Assembly (NCBI RefSeq): GCF_019175385.1
Contig: NC_083348.1
Span: 44,352,950 to 44,416,949, forward strand
Direction: 5' to 3'
From: Lycium barbarum
Taxonomy: Eukaryota > Streptophyta > Magnoliopsida > Solanales > Solanaceae
DNA length: 64,000 nucleotides
Positions 11,717 through 22,992 of this stretch are shown here, in pieces; within the stretch, counting starts at the first letter, position 1, and every line of letters starts with the position of its first letter. The notes under the pieces are model-generated. The model was given only the letters and a program-made list of their open reading frames with translations, was not told the DNA's origin and searched no databases. The position numbers were made by a program, and so were the translations under genes.

Positions 11717-13371
11717 AGGTAGCCATGTGTCTATAGCGCCTCGCCCTTTTCCCCATATTCCCTTATACATATACATATATATCATATATACATATATCAT
11801 ATAAGCAGCATGCATGAGAGCCCAAGGAAAGTTATGTCTATATCGGAGTGACGTAAAGTCAGTAACCTCTGATTATATTATGGAATAGTTATCATCGCTT
11901 TACCTCACCTTGAAGGAGTAATTATTATAAGGTGAGGCCAAGAACAATGAATAAAATTGAGAAAAATCAAAGATAGCTCAATAATCTCATATCGTCATTG
12001 AAATCATAACTTGGAACCTTTAAACATGAAATCGTTCTCATCATAGTCATCATAGAAAATATTCTCATCTTAGGCATCATTGTCATCATGATAAAAACAT
12101 GTCCATCATTGTTGTCATAAGAGCTTACAAAATCATAAACATCTATTTTGGAAGAATACAGACATTTTGGAAAACATTTATGGGTTATCAGGAAGGAAAT
12201 CATGCCTTGGAATCATAGACTTTTAGCTTTTGATAACAAGGAAGATATGGAAACATTTATGAAGTCATAACACTGGAATCATGCCTTTGAAAGAAAGGGA
12301 CAAGCCTTAACATACCTGTTTAGCCTCCAATTATCTACACTTATTCGTCCGAGCTCGCAAGTCCATATTTAAGAGGATTCACACAATCATTAGACTCATC
12401 GTAGTATATCTGTGCTAAGCTCTCAAGTCAAACTATTTTATATCCTACTGAAAATCGGGCAGCATCTCCCCTGTTTATATGCCTAGCCCGGAGTCTCAAT
12501 TCAGTAACCAACAACAACAACAACAATACCAACATCAATAACATCATTTCCAACACCAATATGCACCATAAATAGCCCACACACTATTTTGCAACTTCTA
12601 GAACTAACCAACTTACTACACAATTATTTAACGACTTTATCTCCGTAATTAATTCTTAAATAATACCAAAAGAGAAAGATTCATACCTTCTTTCTTGTTA
12701 AGACCGCAATATCCTCAATATCCATTGCAAAACACACTAGAATCACAACCATGCGTTACCCGGACCCTTAACTACTACTCCGGTACTTGAAAATTGCTCA
12801 TTTTTTCCCCTCACTCTCTCTCTTCAATTTCTGGAATTTTCTAGCAAAATCTGATGGAAAAAAGGGGTTATTACCCTTTATATAGGGGTCAAATTCGGGT
12901 TGGGTTCACTGTAGCATTTTACTGTAACAGTACTGTAGGAGGTCGGTTACTTTAGTAGTACTGTAGCACGCGTTTCTGCTATGTCAGCCAAACTTGTAAC
13001 GTCCATAATTCTCTACTCTGATGTCCTATCGACGAGCGGTTTGTTGCGTTGAAAACTAGACTCAACGAACTTCATTTCAGGCTTTTGTTTCACCTTAAAA
13101 AACTTCATATGCTAAGAGATATTCAACCCCCAAGTTGAACAAAAATTTTCACACAAAACATTACCCATCCTTTCTCCGAAGTCGCACTACTTCATTTCTT
13201 CCACTCATTTCCTTATAAAACATTCTGGTATACCTTATGTACGTCCTTCACTCATTAAATATACTTAATAATGCTTGCTCCTTATATGCCAAAGTCGTTT
13301 TACTTAACCCTAACTCAACGTACTTATGTTTCAAATTTGATAAGTGCTCTTCGAAGATACGGGGTCTAACA
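11717..13371 (-). repeat. Left (3') LTR of element E, truncated
   Basis: Homologous to 18480-20124. About 870 bp that begin the complete copy (17611-18478) are missing, including its hairpin module. The junction with D pol falls near 11713-11720. On the minus strand it has a CTGTAG/ACTGTA cluster (12907-12970), a TATATAAA box (12878-12885) and donor-like sites at 12686 (AAG|GTATGAA) and 12315 (CAG|GTATGTT). Confidence 0.85.
12878..12970 (-). promoter_or_regulatory. U3 motif cluster and TATA box of LTR E
   Basis: On the minus strand several CTACAGT/TACTGTA motifs are followed 20 bp later by TATATAAAGGG. The layout matches LTR G (885-967). The right LTR copy has the same cluster at 19673-19725 but its TATA box has changed. 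Confidence 0.6.
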
Positions 13372-13388
13372 TTCTTCCCCCCTTAAAA
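13372..13388 (-). other. Polypurine tract of element E
   Basis: Minus-strand purine tract with six consecutive G immediately before the LTR start TGTTAGACC, followed further in by the shared ACATTCG(A)GGACGAATGT phrase. Confidence 0.75.
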
Positions 13389-15853
13389 ACATTCGTCCTC
13401 GAATGTTGTAGTTACAACCCACAACATCTCCGTTAGTTCATTGCCTTCCTCTTAGAGTTCGATCGCCGTATCTTTATACAATACGTTGGCAGTTTCTTCC
13501 CGCGCTCTTAACTCTTTCATTGCACTCATCTATGCACCCCATCACCTCTTTTTCTCTTATGTACATAATCAGATATCAACTCGTATCCCGCGCTTGCTCT
13601 ATTTCCTTGTCAGTGGGCAGCTACCTTTCTCTCTCTACGATGCCCTCTTTGCGTTTACTCCTTCAGTGCCATCTCGGGCTATCCTTTTTGTACCTGTTGA
13701 TCTTAGATATACACTGTACCAATTTTTTTTTTTGTAGTCCATTAGTCAGTCTCTCTAATCCTTACATCCTTGTCGCCATCTCTTTTACCCTTATATTCCA
13801 AATGTTTACCCAGCATAACTGTGTCGCTAGTGAACCTAATGGTTATGTTCCTTTCTAAGGCCAGTTATATCATTATCCGAAATACGTATATATGTAATGT
13901 TTCTTTGCCATTTATTATCCTTCGCAGTCCGGTTACACTTACGGCAAACTTATACTCCGAGTTCAACTAATTTTATAGCTCGCAACATCTTTGAACTCCT
14001 GCTACAACTTTTTCTTTACTTCCTTCGCTCGCATCTATCAATACAATCCCAGAAGGATACGACTACGACAATTCTTCTATTATGACTCTCTTGCAACACA
14101 GGTATACTTATCTTCGATTTCCTTGTATCGGCGATCGTTTCGTCAGTCATTATTCCTTGTTGGCTTTCCGGTGTGACCTTCTTACAATTGTAGTTGGGCA
14201 TAGCTTCACGTTGACGGTTCATATAATTTCCATAGCATATGCTCTCATGTTCAGTATAATTAGTGGTCCATGAACTATTTTCTAATATCCGGTGAACTCT
14301 TTTATTTCCATTCATAGAAGCAGCGTTCTTTCTTTCCTTGAAAATTTCAAAACTACCAATCGTTGTTCCTTTTATTACAATTGTCATTGTTATCCCAAGT
14401 GTCCTTTGGGTTCGTCATCCTCTCTAACACCCTTTGTGAATTTAGCTTAGAGACCTTTCTTGCTCTTTTCATTACCCTTTAGGGCATGTCACTGCATACT
14501 TAGGTACGGCGCAATTTTTGCCCGATACGAGGGATTCAATTCATGGTCTAAAAATATCTTAGTTCATCTTGGCGTAAAGTGCCCTCTTGAGTTATCTTCC
14601 ATACTTTCTCCCTATGTCTGCCTCATGGTACACTTATTGTCAATTCGTTTCTCCTTCTTTCCGTTACCTTCCCGATTTGCCAATACACCTCGAACTCTAG
14701 GCCCGAGCTAATAAATCTCCTTTTCTGGAGCTTGAAACATCATAGTTCCTTTCAAGTCTAGTATGTTCTTCCCCCCTTATTAAGGAGGTCCTTATACACC
14801 CATAGCCTTCGAGTAACCGTCGTCTTCGATAATTATCTGCCGCCCTTCACGATCTTCTTAGGGCTGGGGTTCCGTCATCGTATGGTCTGACTTGTCTATC
14901 TTCTTGCTAGTCACAGTCTTGTATCCAATCGGAATACTTATAAGGGTTAGATCCAATTTCGATGCCTTCTTTTCCATCTTTTCACACCTCTGTCTTTTAT
15001 GACTAATGGTTTTTCCTTACCCGCAAGTTAATGGGGACATCGAGTTTCACCACGTCCTTTATGAAGTCTTCGATTATACCTTACTCCTCGTTTTTCTTCC
15101 CGACTTTGCTAATAACATATCTAAAACTTCTTTCCCCGAGTTCTTCTCCCATTTATGTCTATACCATCATTTTTTTTAACATTTCCTTACCCTTCCATTC
15201 ACTACTGGTCCTTTCGCCCGCTTAGCTTACTTACTCATAATCGTTCTTAACTATGCGTTTGTGTTGTAGCTATGCATCCCAGTTTTTTGATTGTCCTGCT
15301 ACTTTTGCTCTTAGCACAGAATTCTTACAAGTACACTCTTCCCATCCTCGTTCATCGAGCCTTCATTTGACTTTCTGATGTCACAGCTAGGTTGTCCTTC
15401 ATGCACGTTCCTTACCTTTCACTCTATTTCCTCTATAATCGAATCTCTCAGTCTTTACAGGAATTCTTGCCTCATATCATTAATTTTCTAATCATATGTG
15501 TCGCCTCATCATCCTCGTTCGTTTCTCGGTAATTGATCAGTTTCCTATCGCCAACTTGTTAAAATATTTTTCTCACTCCCATGGTTAACGATTTCTAGTT
15601 ATTTACTTCTAAATGCTCTTCTTTTCCTTCGATCAGCCCATTAGTATACCTTCCCTATTTTCACCCTTAACCTTCTTTGAGTTCCTTCCTCCTCGAGCGC
15701 CCTTCTCCTCTTGTTATTTATAGTATCAGCTCGGAAGTTCATAAAATAGAAACATTCCTTTAAACGTGCAAATCCGTCTTATTCTTAAGCCATCTTTTAG
15801 GAAAGCTTCCTCATGTCCGAGGCAACCGTGTCAATTTGACTAAACATTTATCC

Positions 15854-15887
<34 letters not shown>

Positions 15888-16610
15888 CCTTTCGAGAGTT
15901 GAAAATCTTTTAGCATCGTTGCAAAGTGTAATCATTCTCTTACTTCACATTTCTCATTATGGTCACTATCCTTTTAGTCCCTCTTACCGAAATTAGTTCT
16001 CTAACCCCACACATTCTTCTTTTATTCTATACTACCACACTTTATTCCTTTCACATACCTACCTTCGAATTTTTACCCAAATAGTCTCGTGCTTTTCCCG
16101 TCGTCTCTCTCTTGGAGGCTTCACTCCCTCATGTTTCTTACATTTTTTTTCTTTCGACATTTCTGGTCTCTTTACCGTCCATATACTTACTTTCTTTCTT
16201 TTCCAGATGTAATTGCATTAAAACTCTCCAAATCTAACCTGTAGTGAAAATAACATCGGTTTATCTAGTAACGTTCTTTTGTCACTTGAACTTGACTACC
16301 TTACTCGATTAATGCCTTCAATATACCGCAACGTTGGTTGCCGGGATACACCTACCTGCTGATATAGTCACGTATGGGATATCATATGCATACGCATATA
16401 TATAATTACTACCATCTCGCTTACAAAATTTTTCCAAACGCTATTCAAACTCATCCTAATTCTAGAGCTGTGATGCACCTTCTTTCTCTTCACCGGTCTA
16501 GTGCGCCTCGTCCTCGCAACCTCTTAAGGTCTCCAACTACTCCGCATACTCCAATCTCCCTTAGGCTGCTCTAGCTTCTCATTTGCCTCTTATATCTAAA
16601 TTTATAGGAT
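13389..16610 (-). other. Non-coding internal region of E, pyrimidine-rich on +
   Basis: About 3.2 kb with no reading frame resembling a known protein on either strand. The + strand is dominated by C and T (CTTTCC, TTCTTC words), so the element's sense RNA would be purine-rich. Short ORFs here (for example 13520-13858, 14016-14387) look like chance openings: they have no recognisable motif. A (CT)n(TA)n microsatellite lies at 15851-15889. The region plausibly serves as stuffer that keeps the RNA at a packageable length, which is a guess. Confidence 0.6.
15851..15889. repeat. (CT)n(AT)n microsatellite
   Basis: CTCTCTCTCTCTC is followed directly by ATATATATATATATATATA in the non-coding interior of element E. 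Confidence 0.95.
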
Positions 16611-16620
16611 TTTTTGTACA

Positions 16621-16722
16621 CTTCCCAGGGGGTCACCCATCCTAGTATTTCTCTCACCCCAGTACGCTTAACCTCGAAACTCTGATGAAATTCGATGCGT
16701 TAATGCTGGTATAATCGTATCC
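16621..16722 (-). ncRNA. 5S rRNA-derived segment (degenerate)
   Basis: The reverse complement aligns without gaps to the first ~102 nt of the plant 5S rRNA as I recall it, with about 20 mismatches (about 80% identity). The internal promoter region is recognisable: GTTAAGCGTACTGGGG corresponds to box A, and GGATGGGTGACCCCCTGGGA to box C with one change. The last ~16 nt of 5S are missing and no T-run terminator follows. Most differences are C/T or G/A changes, as expected from methylated DNA. It lies in the sense orientation of element E, about 180 bp after the decayed ORF. It could be a captured 5S gene, a relic of a Cassandra-type element (which carries 5S in its LTRs), or a 5S-derived SINE. 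No second copy is in the window. Confidence 0.85.
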
Positions 16723-16899
16723 ACCTCACCGCATGACCTTTACCACATAATCTAAAGCAAGTTGAAGTCTTGACAGATTCCAAAATGTTCTCGTAATGCA
16801 TCTCCCTCCAAATTAGAGAGGGTCTCTTACTCTTCCGCTCGCCACTATTAAATAATAATCTACAATAAATGCACATACCTAGAAAATTCCAATAAGGAC

Positions 16900-17406
16900 T
16901 CATATACCTGTAGCCGATCGGTCTCTAGTCTGATCTGGTGGACTATAGGGTGAAGTGTACTCCTCGTCATTGTTTACCCACTATCCACTCATCTGGCCTT
17001 CATCATCTCTCTCATCTGAGTCCGAGAGATATAAATAACCAGGCAACTCCTGGTTTACCGACGGCCAGGATAGAGGGCTAGAGTAATCCGTAACACTCAC
17101 CGGGGAGGCTGGTTAGACGTAGTGCTTTGCCATATGAGCAGCTGGTACGGCCTCGAGAATCTCCTCCTCCGGTGTCCCAGACGAATACTCGGACAGATCT
17201 ATGTCATAACTGTCCTCTGGGGGGTCCTTCTTCCTGGGAGTCAAGAACTCTAGAGGAATCGTCGCTGGGTCCTCCGAGGGATCAGTCTCCATGGAATAAC
17301 TAAGGCTTGTCCTGCTCGGTCTTGGAGCTTGGGGTCCTGGATCCACTCTCGGGGCCTTCTTAGCACTCCCACAGTCTGAAGCTGATCTCTTCATCTCAGT
17401 CTGCAC
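16900..17406 (-). pseudogene. Element E small acidic ORF in the gag position (two stops)
   Basis: The ATG at 17406 lies 5-10 nt after an acceptor-like tract (a T-rich run then CCTGCAG at 17411-17416), just where gag begins in A, B, C and F. The first 97 codons are open and rich in Pro, Ser, Asp and Glu (DPSEDP, PEEEILEAVP, SEYSSGTPEE), with a basic stretch near the N-terminus (KRSAS, KKAPR). In the same frame the reading continues past a TAA (17113-17115) and a TAG (16981-16983) to a TGA at 16900, 169 codons in all, with similar Ser/Asp/Tyr-rich composition (LSDSDERDDEG). There is no capsid fold, zinc knuckle or protease motif. I do not recognise the family; the position suggests a gag-like or accessory protein of this non-autonomous group. 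Confidence 0.55.
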
Positions 17407-17594
17407 TTACCTGCAGGAAAAAAGGATCAGAAGTGGTCTTTCCTAGACTCTTGGTCTATCTCACGATCTAAGATAGAAGGAAGGTCAATGATTCCTAAAT
17501 GCCCTGCAGCTTCCTGTTTAAAAGTATGGCAGGCTTCACACCCATAAACAGGACTCTACCGGACACAATCTGTAGACAATCCCTAGGACGAACT

Positions 17595-17606
17595 GCTCTG
17601 ATACCA
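17595..17606 (-). other. Primer-binding site of element E
   Basis: The minus strand reads TGGTATCAGAGC, matching the 3' end of plant initiator tRNA-Met, 4 nt from the LTR border at 17611. Confidence 0.85.
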
Positions 17607-17610
17607 ATTT

Positions 17611-20124
17611 TGTCACGACCCAAACTGATGGGCCGTAACAAGTGCCCGACCACTACTGCCCAAGCACTCCTATGCTTGCACTTACTGCTCACTGACTATC
17701 CTGGGCCCATACACAATCTGTAATTGAGCTGTACTGTCTCCCGAACAATCAACATAAGAGACACTGCACCGAGAACTCACGTCCAACACATACATATAAA
17801 CATAAACACTGAAAGTAACAGCGCGAGCCGATTTGGCCGCCACATATATACTATACAACAAAATAAACGCCGACGAGGTTGCATAACATCACGACTACAT
17901 ATCACTGTCTAGAAGCCTCTATGGAGTACAAACTGTAGAAAGAAAATGATAAGGCCCTGCCGTACCTACATATGTACATAATAGAATAGCATACAAAAGG
18001 GCTATAGCTCCGGATCAATGGAGAGTACTAACTGCCGCTGAGGGGAGGCCCTACTGCGGTGGATCGTCTGACTGGCTACCTGATCCTGTAGTCATGAATG
18101 CAGCGTCCACGAGAAGGGACATCAGTACGCGGTACGTACTGAGTATGTAAGGCATGAATAATAACATAGCAAAGGATACAAAGCATGAATAATAGCAGGA
18201 TGAAAATATAGAGCATATCATGAGATAAAAGAGTAACCTATACATCTGAGTACCTTTTAGGCGGGTACCATGCATGCTTAGTGCTGTGGAACGTGCAGCC
18301 CGATCCACATATACACATATATACATATATACATAGTAATACTTTCTTTAAAAACATTTCTTATACGTGTATACATAAAATAGAACATATCATATTGCCG
18401 AGGAACGTCGGCTCCTATCCATTTAGCCACATATGTCCCGCATCCGGGATGATATCATATCATATTATACCAACTGATTAGGTGGCCATGCGTCTATAGC
18501 GCCTCGCCCTTTTTCCCATATTCCCCATATACATATACATATATCATATACACATATATCATATGAGCAGCATGCATGAGAGCCCAAGGAAAGTTATGTC
18601 TTTATCAGAGTGACGTAAGGTTTGTAACCTCCGATTATATTATGGAATAGTTATCATCGGTTTACCTCACCTTGGAAGAGCAATTATTATAAGGTGAGTC
18701 CAAGAACAATGAATAAAATTGAGAAAAATCAAAGATAGCTCAATAATCTCATATCGTCAGTGAAATCAAAACTTGGAACCTTTAAACATGAAATCGTTCT
18801 CATCATAGTCATCATAGAAACTATTCTCATCTTAGGCATCATTGTCATCATGATAAAAACATGTCCATCATTGTTGTCATAAGAGCTTACAAAATCATAA
18901 ACCTCTGTTTTGGAAGAGTACGGACATTTTGGAAAACATTTACGGATTATCAGGAAGGAAATCATGCCTTGGAATCATAGACTTTTAACTTTTAATAACA
19001 AGGAAGATATGGAAACATTTATGAAGTCATAACATAGGAATCATGCATTTGAAAGAAAGGGATGAGTCTTAACATACCTGTTCAGCCTCAAATTATCTAC
19101 ACTTATTCGTCCGAGCTCGCAAGTCCACATTTAAGAGGATTCATACAATTGTTAGACTCATCATAGTATATCTGTGCTAAGCTCTCAAGTCAAACTATTT
19201 TATATCCTACTGAAAATCAGGCAGCATCTCCCTTGTTTATATGCCTAGCTCGGAGTGTCAATTCAGCAACCAACAACAACGACAACAATACCAACATCAA
19301 TAACACCATTTCCAACACCAATATGTACCATAAAACTGCCCACACGCTGTTTTCCAACTTCTAGAACTAACCAACTTACTACACAATTATTTAACGACTT
19401 TATCTCCGTAATTAAGTCTTAAATAATACCAAAAGAGAAAGATTCATACCTTCTTTCTTGTTAAGACCGCAATATCCTCAATATCCATTGCAAAACACAC
19501 TAGAATCACAACCATGTGTTACCCGGACCTAAACTACTACTCCGCTACTTGAAAATTGCTCACTTTTTGTTTTCTTCACTCTCTCTCTTCAATTTCTGGA
19601 ATTTTCTAGCAAAATCTGATGGAAAAAGGGGGTTATTACCCTTTATGTAGGGGTCAAATTCGGGTTGGTTCACTGTAGCATTTTACTGTAACAGTACGGT
19701 TACTGTAGTAGTACTGTAGCACGTGTTTCTGCTCTGTCAGCCGAACTTGTAACGTCAATAATTCTCTACTCCGATGTCCTATCGACGAGCGGTTTATTGC
19801 GTTGGAAACTAGACTCAATGAAATTCATTTTAGGCTTTTCTTTCACCTTAAAACACTTCATATGCTAATAGATATGCGTCCCCCAATTTGGACCAAAAGT
19901 TTCACACAAAACATTACCCATCCTTTCTCCGAAGTCGCACTACTTCATTTCTTCCACTCATTTCCTTATAAAACCTTCCGGTATACCTTATATACATCCC
20001 TCACTCATTAAATATACTTAATAATGCTTGCTCCTTATATTCCAAAGTGGTTTTACTTAACCCTAACTCAACATACTTTTGTTTCAAATTTGATAAGTGC
20101 TCTTCGAAGATACGGGGTGTAACA
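17611..20124 (-). repeat. Right (5') LTR of element E, complete
   Basis: 2514 bp from TGTCACGACCC to GGGGTGTAACA. It carries the hairpin module (18082-18150), the CTGTAG cluster (19673-19725) and the same donor-like sites as the left copy. D's RNase H remnant begins immediately to its right at 20125. Confidence 0.85.
18082..18150 (-). other. Conserved LTR hairpin module, E copy
   Basis: Minus strand: TCAGTAC, 7-nt loop, GTACTGA; then GTCC, 8-nt loop, GGAC; then CATGACTACAG. Stem and loop sizes match those of A, B, C and J. Confidence 0.6.
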
Positions 20125-20221
20125 CGACTAATAAATCCAAGTCATGGGATGGTTAACTGTTCTCGTGAACCTTCAACTGACGAGAAGCATAAGCTATGAC
20201 CTTACCTTTCTGCATCAAAAT
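20125..20221 (-). pseudogene. Element D RNase H fragment between E and B
   Basis: Only 97 bp remain. The minus strand reads [19 protein letters not shown], a stop, then PSHDL, which is the central RNase H segment of these polyproteins. Upstream residues ([11 protein letters not shown]) lie across element B at 53124 onwards, and downstream residues are lost beyond element E. The fragment proves that B and E were inserted into the same older pol gene. Confidence 0.85.
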
Positions 20222-20430
20222 TGTTACACCTCAAAAAATTCTCTGTTGATGCACAGTGAATAGGCTAACGAAGGGCACGAAGTATACGATGTTTCAATAA
20301 GTAAGAAATAGCATTGGATGACCCTAACTAAGATTGCAAAGAAATTTGAGGTAAGAGAAAGAAGTTTTGCCAAAGAAGGCAATGTATACGTTATGTATTG
20401 GAAAGGATTTATGAGTACCGAATTAATGAT
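20222..20430 (+). repeat. Element B 5' LTR, block 1
   Basis: First 209 bp of the LTR, starting TGTTACACCTC, matching 51279-51486 of the 3' LTR. It ends at the target site of element A. Confidence 0.9.
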
Positions 20431-20719
20431 TGTTATGTTCCGTGTTTTCGTATAATTGGAAATCGAGAAATAATTAAGACTTGTATGTTACAAGGAAATA
20501 TTTTGATTCTAGTTAATATGACTACGTTGGTTATGAAACCATTGGGGTAAATACATTGGGGAAGGCCGAGGGCAAATTTGGAATTTTAGAAATTAGTTTC
20601 GGGAATTATAAAAAATACGAGATTTTAACGAATTGGGCCAAAAAAAAATTGGAAGAAAAATTGAGCCCAAAAGCTAAGGGTGGCCGGCCAAAGGCTTGGC
20701 CCAAGCCCTTTATTAAGTG

Positions 20720-20760
20720 GTCATGTGACTTTCACATGACCCTTAGTTAGGATATATATC
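20720..20760 (+). promoter_or_regulatory. Palindrome and TATA box of LTR A
   Basis: GTCATGTGA, CTT, TCACATGAC is a perfect 9-bp inverted repeat, and GATATATATCC follows 10 bp later. The pair is unchanged in the 3' LTR (28793-28833). Transcription probably starts shortly downstream. Confidence 0.6.
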
Positions 20761-22772
20761 CATATCTCTTAGAATTATCAAGAAAATTACACAACCTTAT
20801 CCTTGAGCTCAATAATACTCTCTCGGCCGAACCCCCCTTTGAGAGAAAGAAAATTTTTTCTAGCCTTTGTTTGTGATCCAAAAATCTTGTTCTTTCCATA
20901 TTTGTAGTGTACTCAAGAAGCTCTTCAACGTGATATAATTTATTTGGCGGAAGAATCACGTTTGCGACAAGTCGGATTTTCAAGAAAAGGTAAGAATTTT
21001 TCCACTTTGATGTTATGGAATTTGTATGAATATGATAAGGATTAAGAATAGACGAGAACTTCGTAGTTTTGGTGTGTGTATGAAATCGTGGGTGTGTGCG
21101 TGTGTGGTGTTGTGGCCGTGAGCCACAAGGAGTAGAAGGCAAGGTGAATTTGGTTTGTTTAGTTGATTAGTTGTGTTGTTGTGGCATTTATAACGTAAAC
21201 GAATGTTTAACGAAATGAATTGGTATTGAAAGTGGTGGCGGATTATTATGGAAAAGTATATGATTTCGGTATATTTGGGTATATCCTTGCATAATTATGA
21301 TATTAAGATTTCAAATGTGACTTATGGTTGTTGTTACTGAATTTGGAATAAAACAATGCGAGTTAGTAAGTTCGTCGTAGTTGTTGACGTTTGGGATGCA
21401 ATATGGAAAGTAGCGAATTGTTTGAACTTATGTATATTGCTTGGAATATTATTGGGACGTGTTTGAATAATCTTGAATGAGTAAATGAATACAATAATGT
21501 GGACATTAGTTTGGTATTGTGAAGTTTGAATGAAAGTTGTCAACTTATATAGAAAGGAAGAATATTGAAGTTAGAGTGCTTTAGTTATGGTTTAGGATGT
21601 TTGTGATGTTTGGGTTGTTGTGTTGATGTATATTGAGCCGAGCTAAGTCTCGGGGGTGTTAGATTTATAGGGGAAATGCTGCCGAAATTTCGGTAGACAA
21701 AAATCAAGTTAATGGAAATCTTAAGCCTAAGAATCTCTAATTGGTAACTTTGACCATTTGCAGATTCTGGACGAAACGGGATTTGATTTTAAAGAGAGCA
21801 TAAGACGCCTATAAGGTATGTAAAGCTTCCCACTTCTTCGTTTGGCATGTCTTAGTATGTTAGGTGAATATTGGAACCTCCGGAGCATTTCTGCTCCTCG
21901 AAACCCGATCTACAAAACGACTACTATTCATTCAATTCAATTGAAGCCTAAAGGCTCTATTTTGGCTAGAATGCAACCAAATGTTCGAAACCTATCGAAA
22001 TGTGATCGGGTCACTTTGAAATCATTATGTATGATCTTTTGGCCTTTAAATGTTCGTAAATTATGTTCGCCACCTCAATTTGACTCGAGGTGGGCCCGCT
22101 AACCCCGAGACGCCCTATTTGTCCTATTGGGCTCCCTTTTTGGATGAACTTCGATATGAGATCTTCGACCTTGAAACTTCCCTCTATGAAATATGTTTTG
22201 ACTATTATGATATGTTAAGTTTCGTTCGAGCCATGCGTACCACTTTGGAAACAATTTGTGAGATAAACTCTCGTATGAACTAATCATTCGACTATTTTGG
22301 TTTATGAAACGACTTATGAGATTATTAAGTTTTGAAAGGCTGTTTTGAAATATAAATTGCATTTGTTTGCTCACGACTCTGGTCGTGCCTTATTTTGACT
22401 TCGTTCACCGGTTCCCGGGCCGGTTATGATTCGTGCGCCCTATGATAATTCGGCCGTATGCTGTGTTACGGTTCCGGAGGCCTCGCCATAGGGCCGGGTT
22501 CCGTTTGGAGTTATGCTGTGATATGGCTAGTGATGCGATACGCTCACTTATGTTTGTGTTCGGGGATGTACGGAGATTCGAAACCTTCTGGTGTTATGCT
22601 GTGTGTGGCGCCAGCGTCGGAGTGGCGACCACGTTCTTGAGCGTTTGCATGATTTCGTTTGCATTATGTATAGGTATATGATTTGATACGGACTTTGACA
22701 TACTGATTGGTACTTCCCTTTGATATCCGGTTTGCTTTCAGTTTTGGCTCATATTTCTGTACTCCGTGCTTT

Positions 22773-22992
22773 ACATACTCAGTACATATTTCGTACTGAC
22801 CCCCTTTCTTCGGGGGCTGCGTTTCATGCCCGCAGGTACAGACATTGGTGATCCTCCACTGTAGGCTTCACTCTCTGCTATTTCGGAGTACTCCTACTTG
22901 ACTCGGAGTCCACTTTTGGTACAGACTTCTTTTGCTATGTATATATTCTGTACATTTGACTATTTGGGTACGGCGGGGCCCTGTCTCGCCAT
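22773..22992 (+). other. Conserved LTR hairpin module, A copy
   Basis: In order: TCAGTAC-7 nt-GTACTGA; CCCCC-7 nt-GGGGG; CATGCCCGCAG|GTAC; ACTCC/GGAGT arms; GGCGGG-GCCCTGT-CTCGCC (with one G-U pair). An identical arrangement is in the 3' LTR at 30846-31063. Confidence 0.65.

Larger units (their letters stand above)
11717..20124 (-). mobile_element. Element E: pol-less LTR retrotransposon
   Basis: Minus-strand element with LTRs at 11717-13371 (truncated) and 17611-20124 (complete). The purine tract is at 13372-13388 and the tRNA-Met primer site at 17595-17606. The 4.2-kb internal region has no protease, reverse transcriptase or integrase. It contains one decayed acidic ORF next to the primer site, a 5S rRNA-derived stretch and a long pyrimidine-rich (+ strand) non-coding section. 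This is the organisation of a large retrotransposon derivative (LARD), which depends on proteins from other elements. It sits in the RNase H region of D. The left LTR and part of D were removed by one deletion, so no TSD can be shown. Confidence 0.8.

Noticed and set aside
14016..14387. 123-codon minus-strand ORF in E interior as a possible gene
   Set aside because: No motif, low-complexity flanks, start codon and length as expected by chance in such composition. It would need conservation in other E copies.
16621..16722. A functional 5S rRNA gene
   Set aside because: About 20% divergence, missing 3' end and no T-run terminator; it is a derivative, not a working gene.
20747..21142. 131-codon minus-strand ORF, repeated at 28820-29215
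   Set aside because: It is present twice because both LTRs of A contain it, overlaps the TATA and leader region, and shows no known motif or codon bias.
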